A DNA stretch of 64,000 bases. Origin: Chaetomium olivaceum (Eukaryota; Ascomycota; Sordariomycetes; Sordariales; Chaetomiaceae). This document shows, one piece after another, positions 10,874 to 23,260 of this stretch; position 1 is the first letter of the stretch; each line of letters starts with the position of its first letter. The stretch spans positions 124,001 through 188,000 of the forward strand of contig JAYWVB010000016.1 of assembly GCA_039881045.1 (NCBI GenBank), read 5' to 3'. Position numbers and translations under genes: made by a program. Under the pieces are notes generated by a model. It searched no databases, was not told the DNA's origin, and saw only the letters and a list, made by a program, of their open reading frames with translations.

Positions 10874-11208
10874 ATGAATTCAGACGACCTCATTTCCGAT
10901 CCAGGGCAGTCCGTTAATTACGTGAAGCCAGGAACCTGGAACACCAAGAAGTTCAACGACGAGTATGAGGCGCAGAAGCATCGCCTCCAGGACCAACGCT
11001 TCAGTGTCGGTAGGTCTCCTGGCCAACTCGCGAAGATTTAGTAGAAGCATGGGTACTAACAAGCCCCGAAGCGGATTACCCCGACCCTCTTGCGCCTCGG
11101 TCCTCTCGCGGGAAGCAGTATCCGAAGGGGACGGACCCTGAGTTGGAGAGCAAGCTGCAAGAGCTGATTGCTCAGGTCAAGGCCAGTACAGCTGGTACTG
11201 CTACTTGA
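10874..11208 (+). CDS. Small conserved hypothetical protein
   Basis: Exons 10874-11009 and 11072-11208 join across a 62-bp GTAGGT...AAG intron with a perfect TACTAAC branch site, giving 90 aa. The start is the ATG in the favourable context CCAAGATGAA; an in-frame upstream extension has no support. The protein is hydrophilic and charged (FNDEYEAQKHRLQDQRF, then YPDPLAPRSSRGKQYPKG) and ends in a short helix (ELESKLQELIAQVKAS). No targeting signal or transmembrane segment. The clean intron and the absence of stops make it a credible gene, but I do not recognise the family. Confidence 0.72.
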
Positions 11209-14200
11209 GATATGCCATACGGGAGGCCGTTGGGTGGTTTGGGTCCGGGGTGACGTGATTATGAATTACAATACAAGGGGACGGCAGAGGAGCATGGCAT
11301 GGCGATAGGTTAGGTTGTTGATGACTGGTCGGGTAACTCGGGGTTTAGTGGGGGCGTGCGTGCATCATTACCTTGTCTCTTCCTTCTCAGTTCATCGAAT
11401 GCTTTCCTTTGATCATTCCTCGAATTCCTCGGTGCCTTCGCGGCGAGGGAGGTGCCAGCTGCATTTGAGATACCGAATGAAATCACATGATATGTGACAT
11501 CCCTCTGTCTCCTTGGGGTTGCATCGTACCCCTGCCAGTCAGCTCCGAGAGCTGGTTTCCACGGAGCTGAGCTGACGCTGATCCCGCCGGGAGGACCCAA
11601 TGTAATGCGCCACTCCCGCTCGGAGGGGGCCGAGTCGTCGCCTTTCGAAACAACGTCCATTTCCCTAACACGAGAGGAGCCAGCTTTGCTCCCCGAAGTC
11701 CGTGGACATGGACGTCACAAACGAGTGCCTCTTCCCAACGCCAATACTTGGCATCACGGGAAGCTCGCACGCCGAGCCGTTTATGGACAGCAGGCCGGTG
11801 GCAACAGACAGACAACCGCCCAATGGTGCCACGGGAATGCGTCCGGGATGGCAATATCGTGGTTTCTCTAGGAGACCACCTAAGCGAGCTTTTATGTTGT
11901 GCAAACCAGAATCGGTCAGTCCGCGGCCGGAAGCAAGCAACATGTCAGCATACATCGGCAACTTGTTGGCGCAGCAGCGTAAGCTGCGGTTACGCTGGTT
12001 ACTGGAATGGATCGAGCTCAGGGACAAAGTCGGTCGCGTTGGCCTGCGAGGGTGAGGGGTGATCGAGACACGTCTCTGTTGATACGTGCCGGTTGCGTTG
12101 GCCAAGTGCTTGCCGCCGACGATTGCGATTACCGACCAACTGTGTATGGGACAAATACGACACTAGTCCCAGCAAGGCCGTCCGTCGTGTCGTGTGCGAC
12201 GTGGGACGCGGAGCTTTCGGTACGGAGTAGTATTTCCGCAGAGGCTGAAGGTTGATCGATAACGAGGCGCGTTGAGGCAAAACGGGAAAGGTCTCCCTGA
12301 TCCGTTGAGGCGTGCTCCCCAATTGGAGTTCCAGACACCAATCGCCCAAATCCTTGAATGACGAGAATGGGAAAAATAAATGGATTGCTTGGTAGCTTGG
12401 AGCGACCAAGGCGTTCTAGGCCATCGGAAAACCACGAGCTTGACTAAATCGGGTCAGTTGCAGAGTTGCCGCCACCCAATGCCATTTCGACGTTGGACTG
12501 AAGCGATGTGCACCATGAGATAGTGTAGTGCCAGTGGTTGAAGGAGGGAGAATGACCTTGCTGGAATACCTTGGTACCTTACGAAGAAACCAGCACATCG
12601 ATCCACTCGAAGCCCCACTGTCACACACAGCATTCAAAAGCTCGGCATCGATTTCGTGGCTTGGAAGTCGGGACATGCAAAAACTGACTAAACTAGATCC
12701 GCGCAAAAGGTGATGGACTGTAAAACAAATCAACGTTACTCTGTTCACGTTTCAAGCAGGCCCGAGTGGCCTTTATCAACTCGGATCTGGCCTGAGAACA
12801 GGCCGGGCTAGGCCATCAACACTGTTGACCCGGCGCCCTGGATCGCCGCAGCCGTCGCCTCCATTCATGACGCGCTTGTTCAAAACCCACAGGTCTGTGC
12901 TTGCCCGGGTTGAGGTGTGAGCTTACCGAGCCTGACGGTGAGGTTGGGCACCCGACCCAAGACCTCCCAAGGAACCTAGGCCGAAACCCGCTGGGAGCCC
13001 AGGCCTCGATACACAGCCTTCAGGTCGGTCGGTGTAGGGCTGTCCGAGCTCGGTCAGGACCTGACGGGCCTTACGGTACTTACCACAGACATGCCCAACA
13101 TATCCATCAGCAGTTGATTCCCAGAACCTTAACCTTTACCCAACGCAGAAACAATCAACCAATGCTAGATAAGGTTCCGTCCCTACCGGAGTTGTTTATG
13201 TAAATTTGGACGATACGTCAGGCTCCTCCTCGTTTTGTTGACCCAGTCCAGTCTCGGGAGGTCTCGGCAGCCAAGCATCATCTCTGGGCCCCTCGGAGCC
13301 CCACTCCAGTACGAATCGAATCGTAAGTGCCCTGGTAGGTGCGTCTGCGTCAAGAGCTGGGAAGCCTCAACATCTCGGGCGCCGCTCTGACTTTAAAACC
13401 ACAGCGCCTTGTCCTCCAACTGGTCCCGCATCAAATGGAAACCCAACCCCAACCGCGAAAATCCGTAATCACACAGACTTTTAAACGACAGAGAGTCGCG
13501 GGCGGCAGCATAACTCTTCTCTGCCAGTCCTGCTAACTATCTTGCCTACTTTCGATATTCTTGTCTTTTCCAACACCACCCAATAATTGAACACATCCAC
13601 CATCTCGACATCCTATCCCAGTCATCGTCTACCCGGCCCGACGAAACAACGAACGACCAACGTACGCACGCTTCGCCTGGCGTTTGCTTCGACTGAGCGA
13701 CCCAAAAGGCAAAATGTCAGGCCCCGTCGGAGATCATCCGGCCGTTCATTCCACCGCCGGTGGTGGACAGCAGGACCTACTGCGGAGGGCAACACAGGCC
13801 ATGATGTCAAAGTAGGTTCGGTTCTCGTTGTTCTGTCTGCTTTGAGATCCCCACCACACATCCCAATCATCCCCATCCACCAGCTTTAAGCCCAGCACGT
13901 TTCTTCTGTTTGCACTACTTCTACCACTTCATCCTGAAATCACTGGTTACTACGTTACTTTTTTCCATCGGGTCCCATCCATGAATACAGCCCGATTCGG
14001 TTGCCTTGCACCCGGGGACCGGCTCACTCGAATCGTATCCGCGGTGCCGGCGGTCAAGTGGGCTGGGATGGAGCGCATCAGCATCTCGGGGCCTTCCTTT
14101 CCCGGGTCCGCCATTCCAATAGCCCAGTGGCAACGGAGACGGACTGGTAGTTTGGTCGTCCTGCTGTTCATGCGTGCCCATTGATTACCCCTGGCCCCAA

Positions 14201-15271
14201 GCAGGCTATTCCCTCTCATATCTCGGGCATTCTACCCGGCATGAGACATGGCCGAATCCACCTTTCGAGCCCGCCCGGGCCCATAGCATTTGAGCGCGGC
14301 CAGTGCCGTCATCACCCGGGGACGAGGAGGTTTTCTGCCAACATGCCGGACAGTTTGCGGCGATGCTACCTCTCTTGGGCGCTCTGGCCGAAACGATTTG
14401 AGCACACCATGGGTGCATCAGCATGCGAATATCCCGCACTCGCAGAGAGAGACCATGCCATAGCCATACCTTGCCATAGGTACTTTGTTGATTTGCACAT
14501 GCAAACCGGGGGGTTGCACCGGTCTTTGCGGCGGCATTTCAGCGGTGTGCCAAGGGGGTTGTCGGCTTATCACTCTCATCCCGAACGAGCCCAGGGCTGT
14601 CTGACTCGTTGAGTGAGCGAGCTGCTGTCCTTCCTGCCCTCTTAGGGCTCTCTCAGGGTTCTCTTAGGGTCCCCTCAAGGCACCCCTCATCAGACAAGGC
14701 TTGGAGAACAGCCGGTGTCATCTCCCTCCCCACTCGCAGACCCTCAAAAACCACATGGCAAGCATCAAGGGTGCATGCTGCGCCAGGACCCAAGCACCCC
14801 AAGGAAAGCGCTTTCGGCCAGAAGGGTTTTTATTTTATTTTTTTTACTCCCCCCTGCCCTGTCTCCTCTCGGCCTGCAGAACGACTTTTACACTTCGCCC
14901 AAAGTTGCCTGCACGCCTTGCACCAAAAGCCAGACTGCCCCCTCCCACCGCCCCGTCTTTTCCCCTCTGCCGAGTGAGACCCTTTTCCTGGGGCCGATCT
15001 CGTCCTGGCAGAGATTTCCACTTTTTTCCCCTGTTCCTCCTCTCGTCATAGACGTATTATCTGCCCCTCTTCCCCGAGACAACCTTGCTCAACCTTGCTT
15101 GCTCACCCTTGCCCAATCCCAAACCATTGTCATGAGTTAGCGATCTCTCTCCACGGTTGCAACCGTCTCTTGTCTACTTTCCCTCTCGTTCTTCCCGCTT
15201 GTTCCCCACTCCCCGTTCCGCCGCGTCCCTGCTTCTCCCGACCCGCACGCCGAAAATCACTCAAGGTCGCC
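11209..15271. other. Four-kilobase stretch without a clear gene, upstream of SCH9
   Basis: Frames up to about 145 codons occur on both strands but overlap one another and show no domain or consistent splice sites. The last 600 bp before the SCH9 start become strongly CT-rich (14820-15260), as is typical of a long fungal 5' leader. A short frame in an excellent start context begins at 13713 (listed separately). The region may hold the SCH9 promoter, a long spliced leader or non-coding transcripts. Confidence 0.5.
13713..13814 (+). CDS. Possible short upstream ORF or first exon
   Basis: A 33-residue frame starts at an ATG in the context CAAAATGTC and begins MSGPVGDHPAVHSTAGGG. Its 3' end reads ...MMS and then meets a GTAGGT donor-like site at 13808, so it could be a first exon spliced downstream. 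Otherwise it ends at the stop codon at 13812-13814. The preceding 200 bp are CA/CT-rich and look like a 5' UTR. It may be an upstream ORF in the SCH9 leader or the start of an unannotated gene; no family recognised. Confidence 0.25.
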
Positions 15272-18021
15272 ATGGACGCTGTTAACCCTCGTAGTAGAAC
15301 TGCCGCGGCAGAAGATGATGGTTTGGATCAGATCGGCGTCGACTCCCCGCGGTCCGGCGTCGCAACTCCCCAGCCAGATCTCCATGACAGACGGCTGCCG
15401 GGGATCATGAGCTACTTTAACCAGGTTCGTGCAAGCTCTCTTCAGCGGTTGTGGTCTGGTTCCTTCAGGACGAGCGGGCAACCGACGACCACCTCGAAAC
15501 CAGCAGCGCCAGATCTCGAGGAACAGTTGCAAGCTGCAACACTGGCAGAGCTGCCACCCACACCCACTCCTCTTGGACCGGATTCCCCTACGGCTTCGTC
15601 AACCGAGGCCGCTCCACTCTTACCACACGAGATGCCGGGACCTACCGCCGAGGCTGCGCTTGGGGAGGATGCCCAGCAGCTCTCCTATCCCACACCGCCT
15701 GCTTCGCAACCTTCCTCACTGCGCAACTTCCCCGTGGACTCATGCAACCAAAAGTCCATGGAGGGGACCCCTCCCATCTCGCGGAGGGCCAGCTTGCGGC
15801 ATCCGAGCATATCAGATTTCGGCCGAGGCAAACCGAGGACATCGTCGTTGCTGGCACCCCTGACGACCATGGTCTCCGAATCGACCGTGTCCGCATCCCA
15901 CCTCTCGAATCCTGCAGGACGCTCCTCTACTGTGCCTAGTTCTCCGGACCGCGCCCAACCCCGTGCCAGCGATGGAGGTCTTTCTTACGAGTCAACCTCA
16001 TTGTTGTACCTTAAGCAGACACTAACAAACAGAAAGAGCGGTACATCGACTCCGAAGCGCGCTTTGTCATCGGCCTACCCCTCCCACGGCGAGGGGCACG
16101 AGGAGACGAGGCATAGGAACGGTGATAGGATTGACCGAACTGCGACAAGCACTCCGACACCGGCGGGAGCACAGGCGCCGGCGGCTAAAGGCAAACTCAC
16201 CATCAAGATTACCGAGGCCAGAGGTTTAAGGAAGTGTCAAGACCCCTACGTCGTTGTGGTTTTTCAGCGCAGTGAGCTCATCTCCTCTGGGCCTCGTGCG
16301 GCCGAAGACGATGAGGAGGCCGCGATTTCCGCGGTGTCTATGGGTGGCTTGCCGATGAAGCGGCAGGGAAGCGATTCCGGCAGGGCCATGGCTATCCCCA
16401 TGCGAAGCAGGCAGAGCAGTAACACCAGCATCACGGATTTTGATACCTTCCGTAATCGCAACACGCGCCGTTCTTTTACCAGCCCGAAGTGGGATGCCGA
16501 GGCTATCTTGTAAGTGCCCCGCGCTGCGACAGATTCTAAGCGCGACATGACTAACCTTCTTACAGCGATGTTGTTGCCTCGGACAAACTCGTCGATATAT
16601 CCGTCTACGGCCGCGGCCAATCCGGAGAGGAGTTTCTCGGCCACGTCGACTTCCAAGCAGTGACCTCGGAAAGAGAGGCTCCGGTCAGAGGCTGGTTTTC
16701 CCTGAGGGGCCACGCGGATACCATGGCCGAGAATGCACCGACGGGCGAGATTTTTGTGGAATCTTTCTTCCAGCGGGCCGAGCAAAAGCACTTCGGACCA
16801 GGAGATTTCCAGATCCTCCGGCTGATCGGCAAAGGGACCTTTGGCCAAGTATACCAAGTCCGGAAGAAGGATACCAAGCGCATCTACGCTATGAAAGTAC
16901 TGTCCAAGAAGGTTATTGTTCAGAAGAAAGAGGTGGCACATACTGTCGGCGAGCGCAACATCTTGGTGCGGACCGCCACGGCCGATTCTCCGTTTATCGT
17001 CGGCCTGAAGTTCTCCTTCCAGACACCGTCTGATCTGTACCTTGTGACAGACTACATGTCTGGTGGAGAGCTATTCTGGCATCTGCAGAAGGATGGCAAG
17101 TTCGAGGAGAAGCGGGCCAAGTTCTACATCGCCGAGCTCATCCTCGCCATTCAACACCTGCATCAAAACGACATCGTCTACCGCGACCTCAAACCGGAGA
17201 ACATCCTCTTGGATGCCAACGGCCATATTGCGCTCTGCGACTTTGGTCTTTCCAAGGCAAACCTAACCAAGAACGACACCACAAACACGTTCTGTGGCAC
17301 GACCGAGTACCTTGCCCCCGAGGTTCTTCTGGACGAGACTGGCTACACCAAAATGGTGGATTTCTGGTCCCTGGGCGTTCTCGTGTTTGAAATGTGCTGC
17401 GGCTGGAGCCCGTTCTACGCCGAAGACACGCAGCAAATGTACAAAAACATCGCCTTCGGCAAGGTCCGGTTCCCCCGCGACACTCTATCCCTCGAGGGGC
17501 GGAACTTCGTCAAGGGATTACTTAACAGGAATCCGAAACATCGGCTCGGCGCGACAAACGACGCCGAGGAGCTCAAGGAGCACGCCTTCTTCGCCGATGT
17601 CGATTGGGATGCGCTTTCCAAGAAGCTCATCACGCCGCCTTTCAAGCCGCAGCTGAAGAGCGACACCGATGTCTCGTACTTCGACCCCGAGTTCACCAAT
17701 GCGCTCAACACCAACGGGTCCCTCAACGAGCGTGCGGCGGCCCTGGCCAAGGGGTACGCGACCTCCACACCGCTCTCTCCTTCGGTGCAGGCCAACTTCC
17801 AAGGCTTCACCTTCGTTGATGAGAGTGCCCTTGATGATCACATGAAAGATCGGTACGGCAAGTACGAAGACGAGGAAATGGACGACGCCGACCGCAAGAG
17901 AGACGATGATTGGGATGATATCAACGATGCCGACGTCCGAAGCTCCAACCGGATGAGCGGGATCGTCCGGGGCAACAACAATGACGAGCAAATGTTTGGT
18001 GCCTCGGGCTTCGACATGTAA
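15272..18021 (+). CDS. sch9: AGC-family serine/threonine kinase SCH9
   Basis: S6K/PKB-like kinase downstream of TORC1 that controls growth, nutrient signalling and stress resistance in fungi. Exons 15272-16509 and 16566-18021 give 897 aa. The Ser/Thr/Pro-rich N-terminus contains SYFNQVRASSLQRLWSGSF. A C2 domain starts near residue 307 (GKLTIKITEARGL) and continues past the intron (DKLVDISVYGRGQSGEEFLG). The kinase domain starts at about 494 (ILRLIGKGTFGQVYQV), with VYRDLKPEN at 617-625, CDFGLS from 637 and activation loop TNTFCGTTEYLAPE. The AGC tail has a turn-motif region (TSTPLSP) and the hydrophobic motif FQGFTF at 824-829, whose Thr828 would be the TORC1-type phosphosite. C2 plus AGC kinase plus hydrophobic motif is diagnostic for Sch9. 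Intact frame. Confidence 0.96.
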
Positions 18022-19538
18022 TTGCCTCTCTGAAGGGCTCCTCTATTATGTTACCCAATATCTGTCTGCGACGACCGGTTTCCTACGGCCTGGACTGTTC
18101 TTGTTATATTTTTCTTATTCCCCTTGTCTATGTCTGGTCGGGCTGGTACAGAAAAAAACAACACAATCATAAGAAAAGAAGAGAACTCACTGCTGATGAC
18201 TTCAACGAACAACCCATAGCATGTTGCATTTCAGGGAGGGGTGGAAAGGGGGCTTCATCTAGCATCGGGGTGTTTGGTTGGCTAGAACGCACACACTCGG
18301 AAGGGCGTTTGGGCGGAAGGAGTCGGCTGCCGGATTGTTGATTTTTTTGACATCATTGCAAAGAATGATGAGTTACCGATATCGCGGTACCTTGGGGAGG
18401 CCGTTTGTCACCACATCACGCGAATGACCCTTTTGAGACTTGTTTGTCTGCTTGACGAAGACGTTGAGGCCCTTGCAGGGGCGCTATGTTGTTTTGCTGT
18501 CCGACACAGAAAGAAGTCCTTTCGGATCCAGTTACGGGGTGAAGAGGCTTGATGTTTTGTTTTTGCAACAACTACGCTTGATTTCGTCGTCGTCTTCGCT
18601 GGGTGGATGGCGTCGATGGGGGGAGATGATGCTCTGCTGAAACCATGTTGGCCTTTACATGTAGTTTTATCACCTTGTGTAGCCAACGATGGGAGCATGA
18701 GCTGTTTAATGCCTAATTAGGAGAGGAAAGAAATATGTGGTGGTGTGTTGTGTTGTTGGCGTTGCGTTCATCCACTACCACACACTACTTACTTTCTTTA
18801 CGTTGTTTTACCTATGATGAGATAGTCGAATAATGCTAATGTAGTAGTAGTAGTAAGATTTCCTCCGGCCTTTCGTCCCATTCATAGGTATATCCAGGTC
18901 GGCAGCAAGTGTCTTTACCGACGGCTGAAGCGTCTGGGATCCTCTCGAGGTTTGCTAATTCCGGCGTACGCACGTACCATTAGAAGGCATCGACGCTTGG
19001 GAAGCTTGGGCTGGAGGGTTTAGCTCCCGCTCGACGGTGTTATTTGATGGCTGTTGCTGTTTATGTACCCAGTTGTGCTTGTTATTGAGGCAGGTAGGCG
19101 ACTTCAGGTCTCACGCATTGCAATCACCCCTCAGTACGAGTATCACCTCCGTTTTGGACACACATCCTTAGCCTAGCCCTCACGGTTTGATCCGAACAAA
19201 CATGGGCCAGAAAGTAGTGAGGGGAGAGTAACGACGGTGCGTTTATGTGTGTATCCACGTCCAATGGTGGGGGCGTGATATTGTAACAAGGCTAAAGAAC
19301 AATGTACATGGGAATATTCCCCGCCACGGGAATGGCTCCTCAACTCTGGAGAAGCCCTCGATCACCAGCCTCAGCCTGTCTCTCACCGGTACTATAAGGA
19401 AATAAGTCCCTTTTTTGTCCTATCCTGCCCTCGAACTGTGTCCTCTGATCTCCATTCAATCAGGAGAGCGGCAGCTTTTCCATGACAACCCCCACGTCTC
19501 CTCCTTCACTAGTCCCGAGTCTCACGTATTCCTCCTGG
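18022..19538. other. Convergent intergenic region, SCH9 / ATP14
   Basis: 1.5 kb downstream of both SCH9 (plus) and ATP14 (minus). It contains a GTA trinucleotide run near 18841-18855 and otherwise unremarkable sequence. No gene supported. Confidence 0.55.
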
Positions 19539-20389
19539 TCAAGACATATTTGATTTAGTGGTGAGCCCCTCCTCTTCCTCCTCCTCGACGAGCCAGTCCT
19601 CGATGACGGCGGCGGGCTGGTTGGCGGCGGCACCTTCTTGCCCCTCAACCTCGACCGCCATGTCCTCGTACTCCTTCAGGCTCGACGCCAGGTCGGCCTC
19701 CTCAGGAGACTTGGGCGACTTGGGCAGGCTGAAAGTGGCGACCTGGCCGACCGAGTCGCTCTCCTTGATCGGCGTCGGCTTGTACGCCTTGAGCTCCTTA
19801 AGGTAGAGCTCCTGGACAAAGTCGGCTGTGCGCGGGCGTTAGTATGCTGGGAATTGAAAATTTGGGGGGAAGGATGAAAGGTGGTGGGGGTGGAGGTCGT
19901 TCGAGGCCGCGTTGCGGGGGAGGAGGGTGGCGGTGGTGGGTGTGTTGGATTGGTAGTTTCGGGAGGTGCTCGTTTATCGCTTTCGCTGGCGGGAAATGTC
20001 GTGCTGGTGATGCTTCCGATAGATTCGCCGTGCAATTGGTGTCGTCGATAGCCAACCCATAGTTGCCAGTTCCCACCGCCGTTACCGGGCCTTCCGCGTG
20101 ACCGACGCTCCAATCCCCAGCCACCGATCCTTAAAAGCTGTTGTTGTACGTACCTCTCCGCGAGACGGTCGGGGCCATGAAGGTCCTCACCGGGGTGGCA
20201 TTGCGAGTGGCCAGGCGGGAGACGGCCGCGACGGCCTTGCGAGCGCTCTGATGAAATGACAGTCAGCGATTTGCTACTCGTCAACGGTGGGTTCATACAT
20301 GCGTCCATGCGCCGCTGAGCGATGGATACCGTATGAATGACGACAACCGATTGATGTGAACTACAACGTACCGAAGCCCTAGAGATCAT
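19539..20389 (-). CDS. atp14: Mitochondrial F1Fo-ATP synthase subunit h (ATP14)
   Basis: Peripheral-stalk subunit of the mitochondrial ATP synthase. Three exons (20372-20389, 20154-20247, 19539-19825) join in frame and give 132 aa. The first exon has only six codons (MISRAS). The N-terminus is basic and hydroxylated (ARKAVAAVSRLATRNATPVR), a typical import presequence. The mature part carries the subunit-h signature RRADFVQELYLKELKAYKP, then the LPKSPKSPEEADLA segment and a very acidic C-terminus (DWLVEEEEEEG). All introns are GT-AG with consistent phases (0, then 1). The small size and three-exon structure make it easy to miss in automatic calls. Confidence 0.92.
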
Positions 20390-21119
20390 CTTGATTTAAT
20401 GTGCGGTGTCGCAATTGAACACGCCTAAATCGGGAAGGGAAGACGAGTGGCAGTCGGCTGCTGCTGAGATGGGCAAGGTGGAGGTCCGTCGCTGAGAGGT
20501 TTTCAAACGCCCCGGCTCTGCGTTGCATACCTCACCCACTAAGAGAGGTGGGACGCTGGTGGTCCGTGCATTGGCCGGGGTTTCGGGAGAGACCGGTTGG
20601 CCAATCACGTGACTCAATGACACCCATTGCATCATCGAACATCGAATGTTTGGAGAAGCAGCCACCTTACCCAGTTATCTCAACTTGTCATCTCTACCTT
20701 ATGTATTTTGTGGTCGGATCTTCTATATGATCTAAGTACCGCAGAAAGTCTTTAGATCATCTAGGGGCTCTCGATTTCTTTTCAAGTACTACCCATCTTC
20801 AGTACCTTATTGTCCTCCAACCCCAGAATCCACTTCGAACTGAAGGCACGAGGCGTTCCTTCCCTGGGTTGGGTTTTCCTGCCAGAATGACTCGAGGTGA
20901 ACCGAAACTTGAAACATCACGCATCATGATAGGCCGACCTCGATAAGTACTGCCATCATCACATTGGTTCATGTGACTTACAAAGCATTATAATACCTTC
21001 TTTATTACCGAAACGTAGCCAATCCCATGGTATCAATCTGTGCCTTCCTGCCCAATTATGGCAACAAAAACCCCCCTCAAAAAACACAATAACCTTAACA
21101 AAAATTATTCCCTTACTCA
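20390..21119. other. Intergenic region, ATP14 promoter
   Basis: 730 bp upstream of ATP14 and downstream of the minus-strand DOMON gene. No gene seen. AT content rises around 20700-21000. Confidence 0.55.
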
Positions 21120-22823
21120 TCAACGCCTCCCAATCCTGTTCGCTGCCGGACTCCCCTCCTTATCAACGGCACGGGTTCCATGGTGGAAAAAGCGGCAAAC
21201 CTTAAAGCTCAAGTACCCGGCGTAAGCCACACCAGCAATGACCCCATACGCGATCATGGGGCCACTGTCCTCTCTCGCCAGCTTCAGGCCGAGCCCGCCA
21301 TTGATCACACCCAGCGCCATTAAGATGCGGCCCCACCAGATGTGCACGTAGCTGATCACACCTCGGCGCTGCACCTTGACATACTGCAGATGGTGCAAGA
21401 GGCCGAAGATGGGCTGGAGGCCCAGCAGGCAGACGACGACAGCTCCGAAGATGAGATGAGGTTCGGTCCAAAGCTAAATATCTCAGTTAGTGGAAGAACT
21501 CAAAGGTGGGGCGCGAATCACTTACCATGCCAATTCTCTCGCCTGTCACAACGCCCAGTGCGAAGCCCGCCCACATGAGGCAGAAGGCAACGGCTTGCCA
21601 GGCGGCATGAAACCACCACTTCTCAATTAGCGGCATGGCTACCGACCCGAGAGGGTAGAGAAGGGCGAACACGAGCGCCATAATGACGCCGTGTGCCACT
21701 AGGATCACCGGCTTCTTGGGGATGGTTTGGGTGATGCCACCACCGCCGCCACCACCGGAGCCAGAGCCGCCATCTCCAGAACCAGAACCGCCATCGCCAG
21801 AGCCATTACCGCCACCAGAGCCGGATCCAGATCCACTACCATTCCCATCACTGCTCGCTTGGACGAATGGGTTCGCGTCGGTGCTGATGGTTGCCTTGGT
21901 GAGGTCGACGTTGAATTGGGCACGGTCGTCGTGGTACGAGATCGTGGCAGCTTTGTCGGTAGTTGCCAGCGACGAACCCTGCTTCCAGGCGCTGATCCAC
22001 CCCGCGCTCGTGCTCTTGAGCGACATCTCCCCTCCGCTCCAGGACTGGCAGTTGGAGCACGCCACGTTGGCCGTCATGGTCGACCCGTCTTCGCTGACTC
22101 CGCTGCCGGCAAGAAGAGTCAGCTTTGCGGCGGTGCTGCTCGTGTCCAGCTTGGGCTCGGAGTGCCCCGTGCCCAGCCGCGGCGACAAGGTCACGTTGCC
22201 TTGCCCGTCCTGATACATCAGGAAGATGTTGGAGTCCGTCATGCTGGACCCCGTGCCCAATGCCGCCCATTGGAGCGACGTCGGTGCCGTGATCTGGAAG
22301 TAAATGTTTCCAGACCCAGCATCTGCCGAGGCGGTGGGGACGGCAATGCTGTAGCAAAGCCCCCCAGCACCAGGAGGACAGAACTCTACCACCTCACCAA
22401 CCGCAAATGGGGCGACTAGATAGTGGTTTTAGTTAGCTAATACTCTACTACCTAGGTATGAATTTGATAGAAGGGATTTGCAACTCAGGTCAAGGTGATT
22501 AATGATTCGACAAAAGAGATTTCGTAGTGAGTTGTGATACGATAAAAGGATAAAAGGGATTTTCCAGGAAGGTGTGAAACAATAAATGAGATTTATCACG
22601 CCGACGGAAGCAACTCGTAACTTCGATGGAAGCAGCGTGGTAACTTTGACGGAACAGACTTGCCCGCGGGGGGGGGGGGGGGGGGCACAAGAGCGAACCG
22701 ACGTCTTCGACGGAAGAGACTCATCCAGGACGGCGAGCAACAAGGAGTAAACACAAAAAGACTCGATGGAAGAGACTTACCCAGGAGGAGGGCGACCGCC
22801 AAAAGTCCGTAAAAGCCCATCAT
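21120..22823 (-). CDS. Secreted-type DOMON / cytochrome b561 membrane protein
   Basis: Three exons (22781-22823, 21526-22415, 21120-21473) join in frame to give 428 aa. Exon 1 encodes only a signal peptide (MMGFYGLLAVALLLG). An N-terminal DOMON domain of the cellobiose-dehydrogenase cytochrome type follows (VGEVVEFCPPGAGGLCYSI, then LQWAALGTGSSM). Next come a Gly/Ser-rich linker (about residues 200-235) and a five-helix b561 core with the expected paired histidines (ILVAHGVIMA, WWFHAAW, TEPHLIFGA, YVHIWWGR). By family knowledge such proteins move electrons across a membrane through haem b; the natural acceptor is unknown. The first intron is unusually long (365 bp), with an 18-base G run and degenerate repeats (see repeats). 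Confidence 0.93.
22599..22790. repeat. Degenerate repeats around the 5' splice site of the DOMON gene
   Basis: Five imperfect copies of a unit containing GA(T/C)GGAAGAGACT start near 22599, 22620, 22645, 22705 and 22760. The last overlaps the real donor (GTAAGT on the minus strand). Two of the others keep decayed donor-like hexamers. Copies are interrupted by the G run. Confidence 0.6.
22668..22685. repeat. 18-base G homopolymer in an intron
   Basis: Poly-G on the plus strand, poly-C in the transcript of the DOMON gene. Its exact length should be treated as uncertain. Confidence 0.85.
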
Positions 22824-23056
22824 TTTTTATCGAGTGCCGAAGGAGGTGCGCGAAGTATTCGTTTTCGGACTCGATCGGAAAAGACAGGTTGGTGGACGAA
22901 GTGAAGAAGGAGAACAGCGGGGACAAAGCTGGGGGGAGGGGGGCAGTGCTTTTTATAGTCCTGATGAGGCGAGGTCATAGCGACTTCCGAGTGATTGTGT
23001 AGGCACCCTAGGCACCGGAGAATTGCACCGCTGTTGGGGATGTTGGCAGGGCTGGT

Positions 23057-23121
23057 TAAGGTTCAGAACTGAGGTACATAAGGTTCTGAACTAAGGTTCC
23101 CGTCTGAACTAAGGTTCTGTA
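23057..23121. repeat. Three tandem copies of an AAGGTTCTGAACT-type unit
   Basis: A unit of about 23-25 bp with the core AAGGTTC(A/T)GAACT repeats two and a half times. The core is itself nearly palindromic (GGTTC...GAAC). Confidence 0.7.
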
Positions 23122-23164
23122 GGAATCCTGCAGGCATTGACTGCCGCAGGGAGCGCACCAAAAG

Positions 23165-23260
23165 GATCGACACCAAGACTCGAGCGACAAGCGAATGTGG
23201 GTGCATTGTCTCTGTTCCAGCCGATATCACAGACTCGGCGCGAGCATCTTGGTGTCGATC
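23165..23260. repeat. Foldback: 14-bp perfect inverted repeat
   Basis: GATCGACACCAAGA at 23165-23178 is matched by its exact reverse complement at 23247-23260. The 68-bp spacer contains a partly matching CTCG/CGAG extension. This could be a small inverted-repeat element remnant or a structured transcript. Confidence 0.65.
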
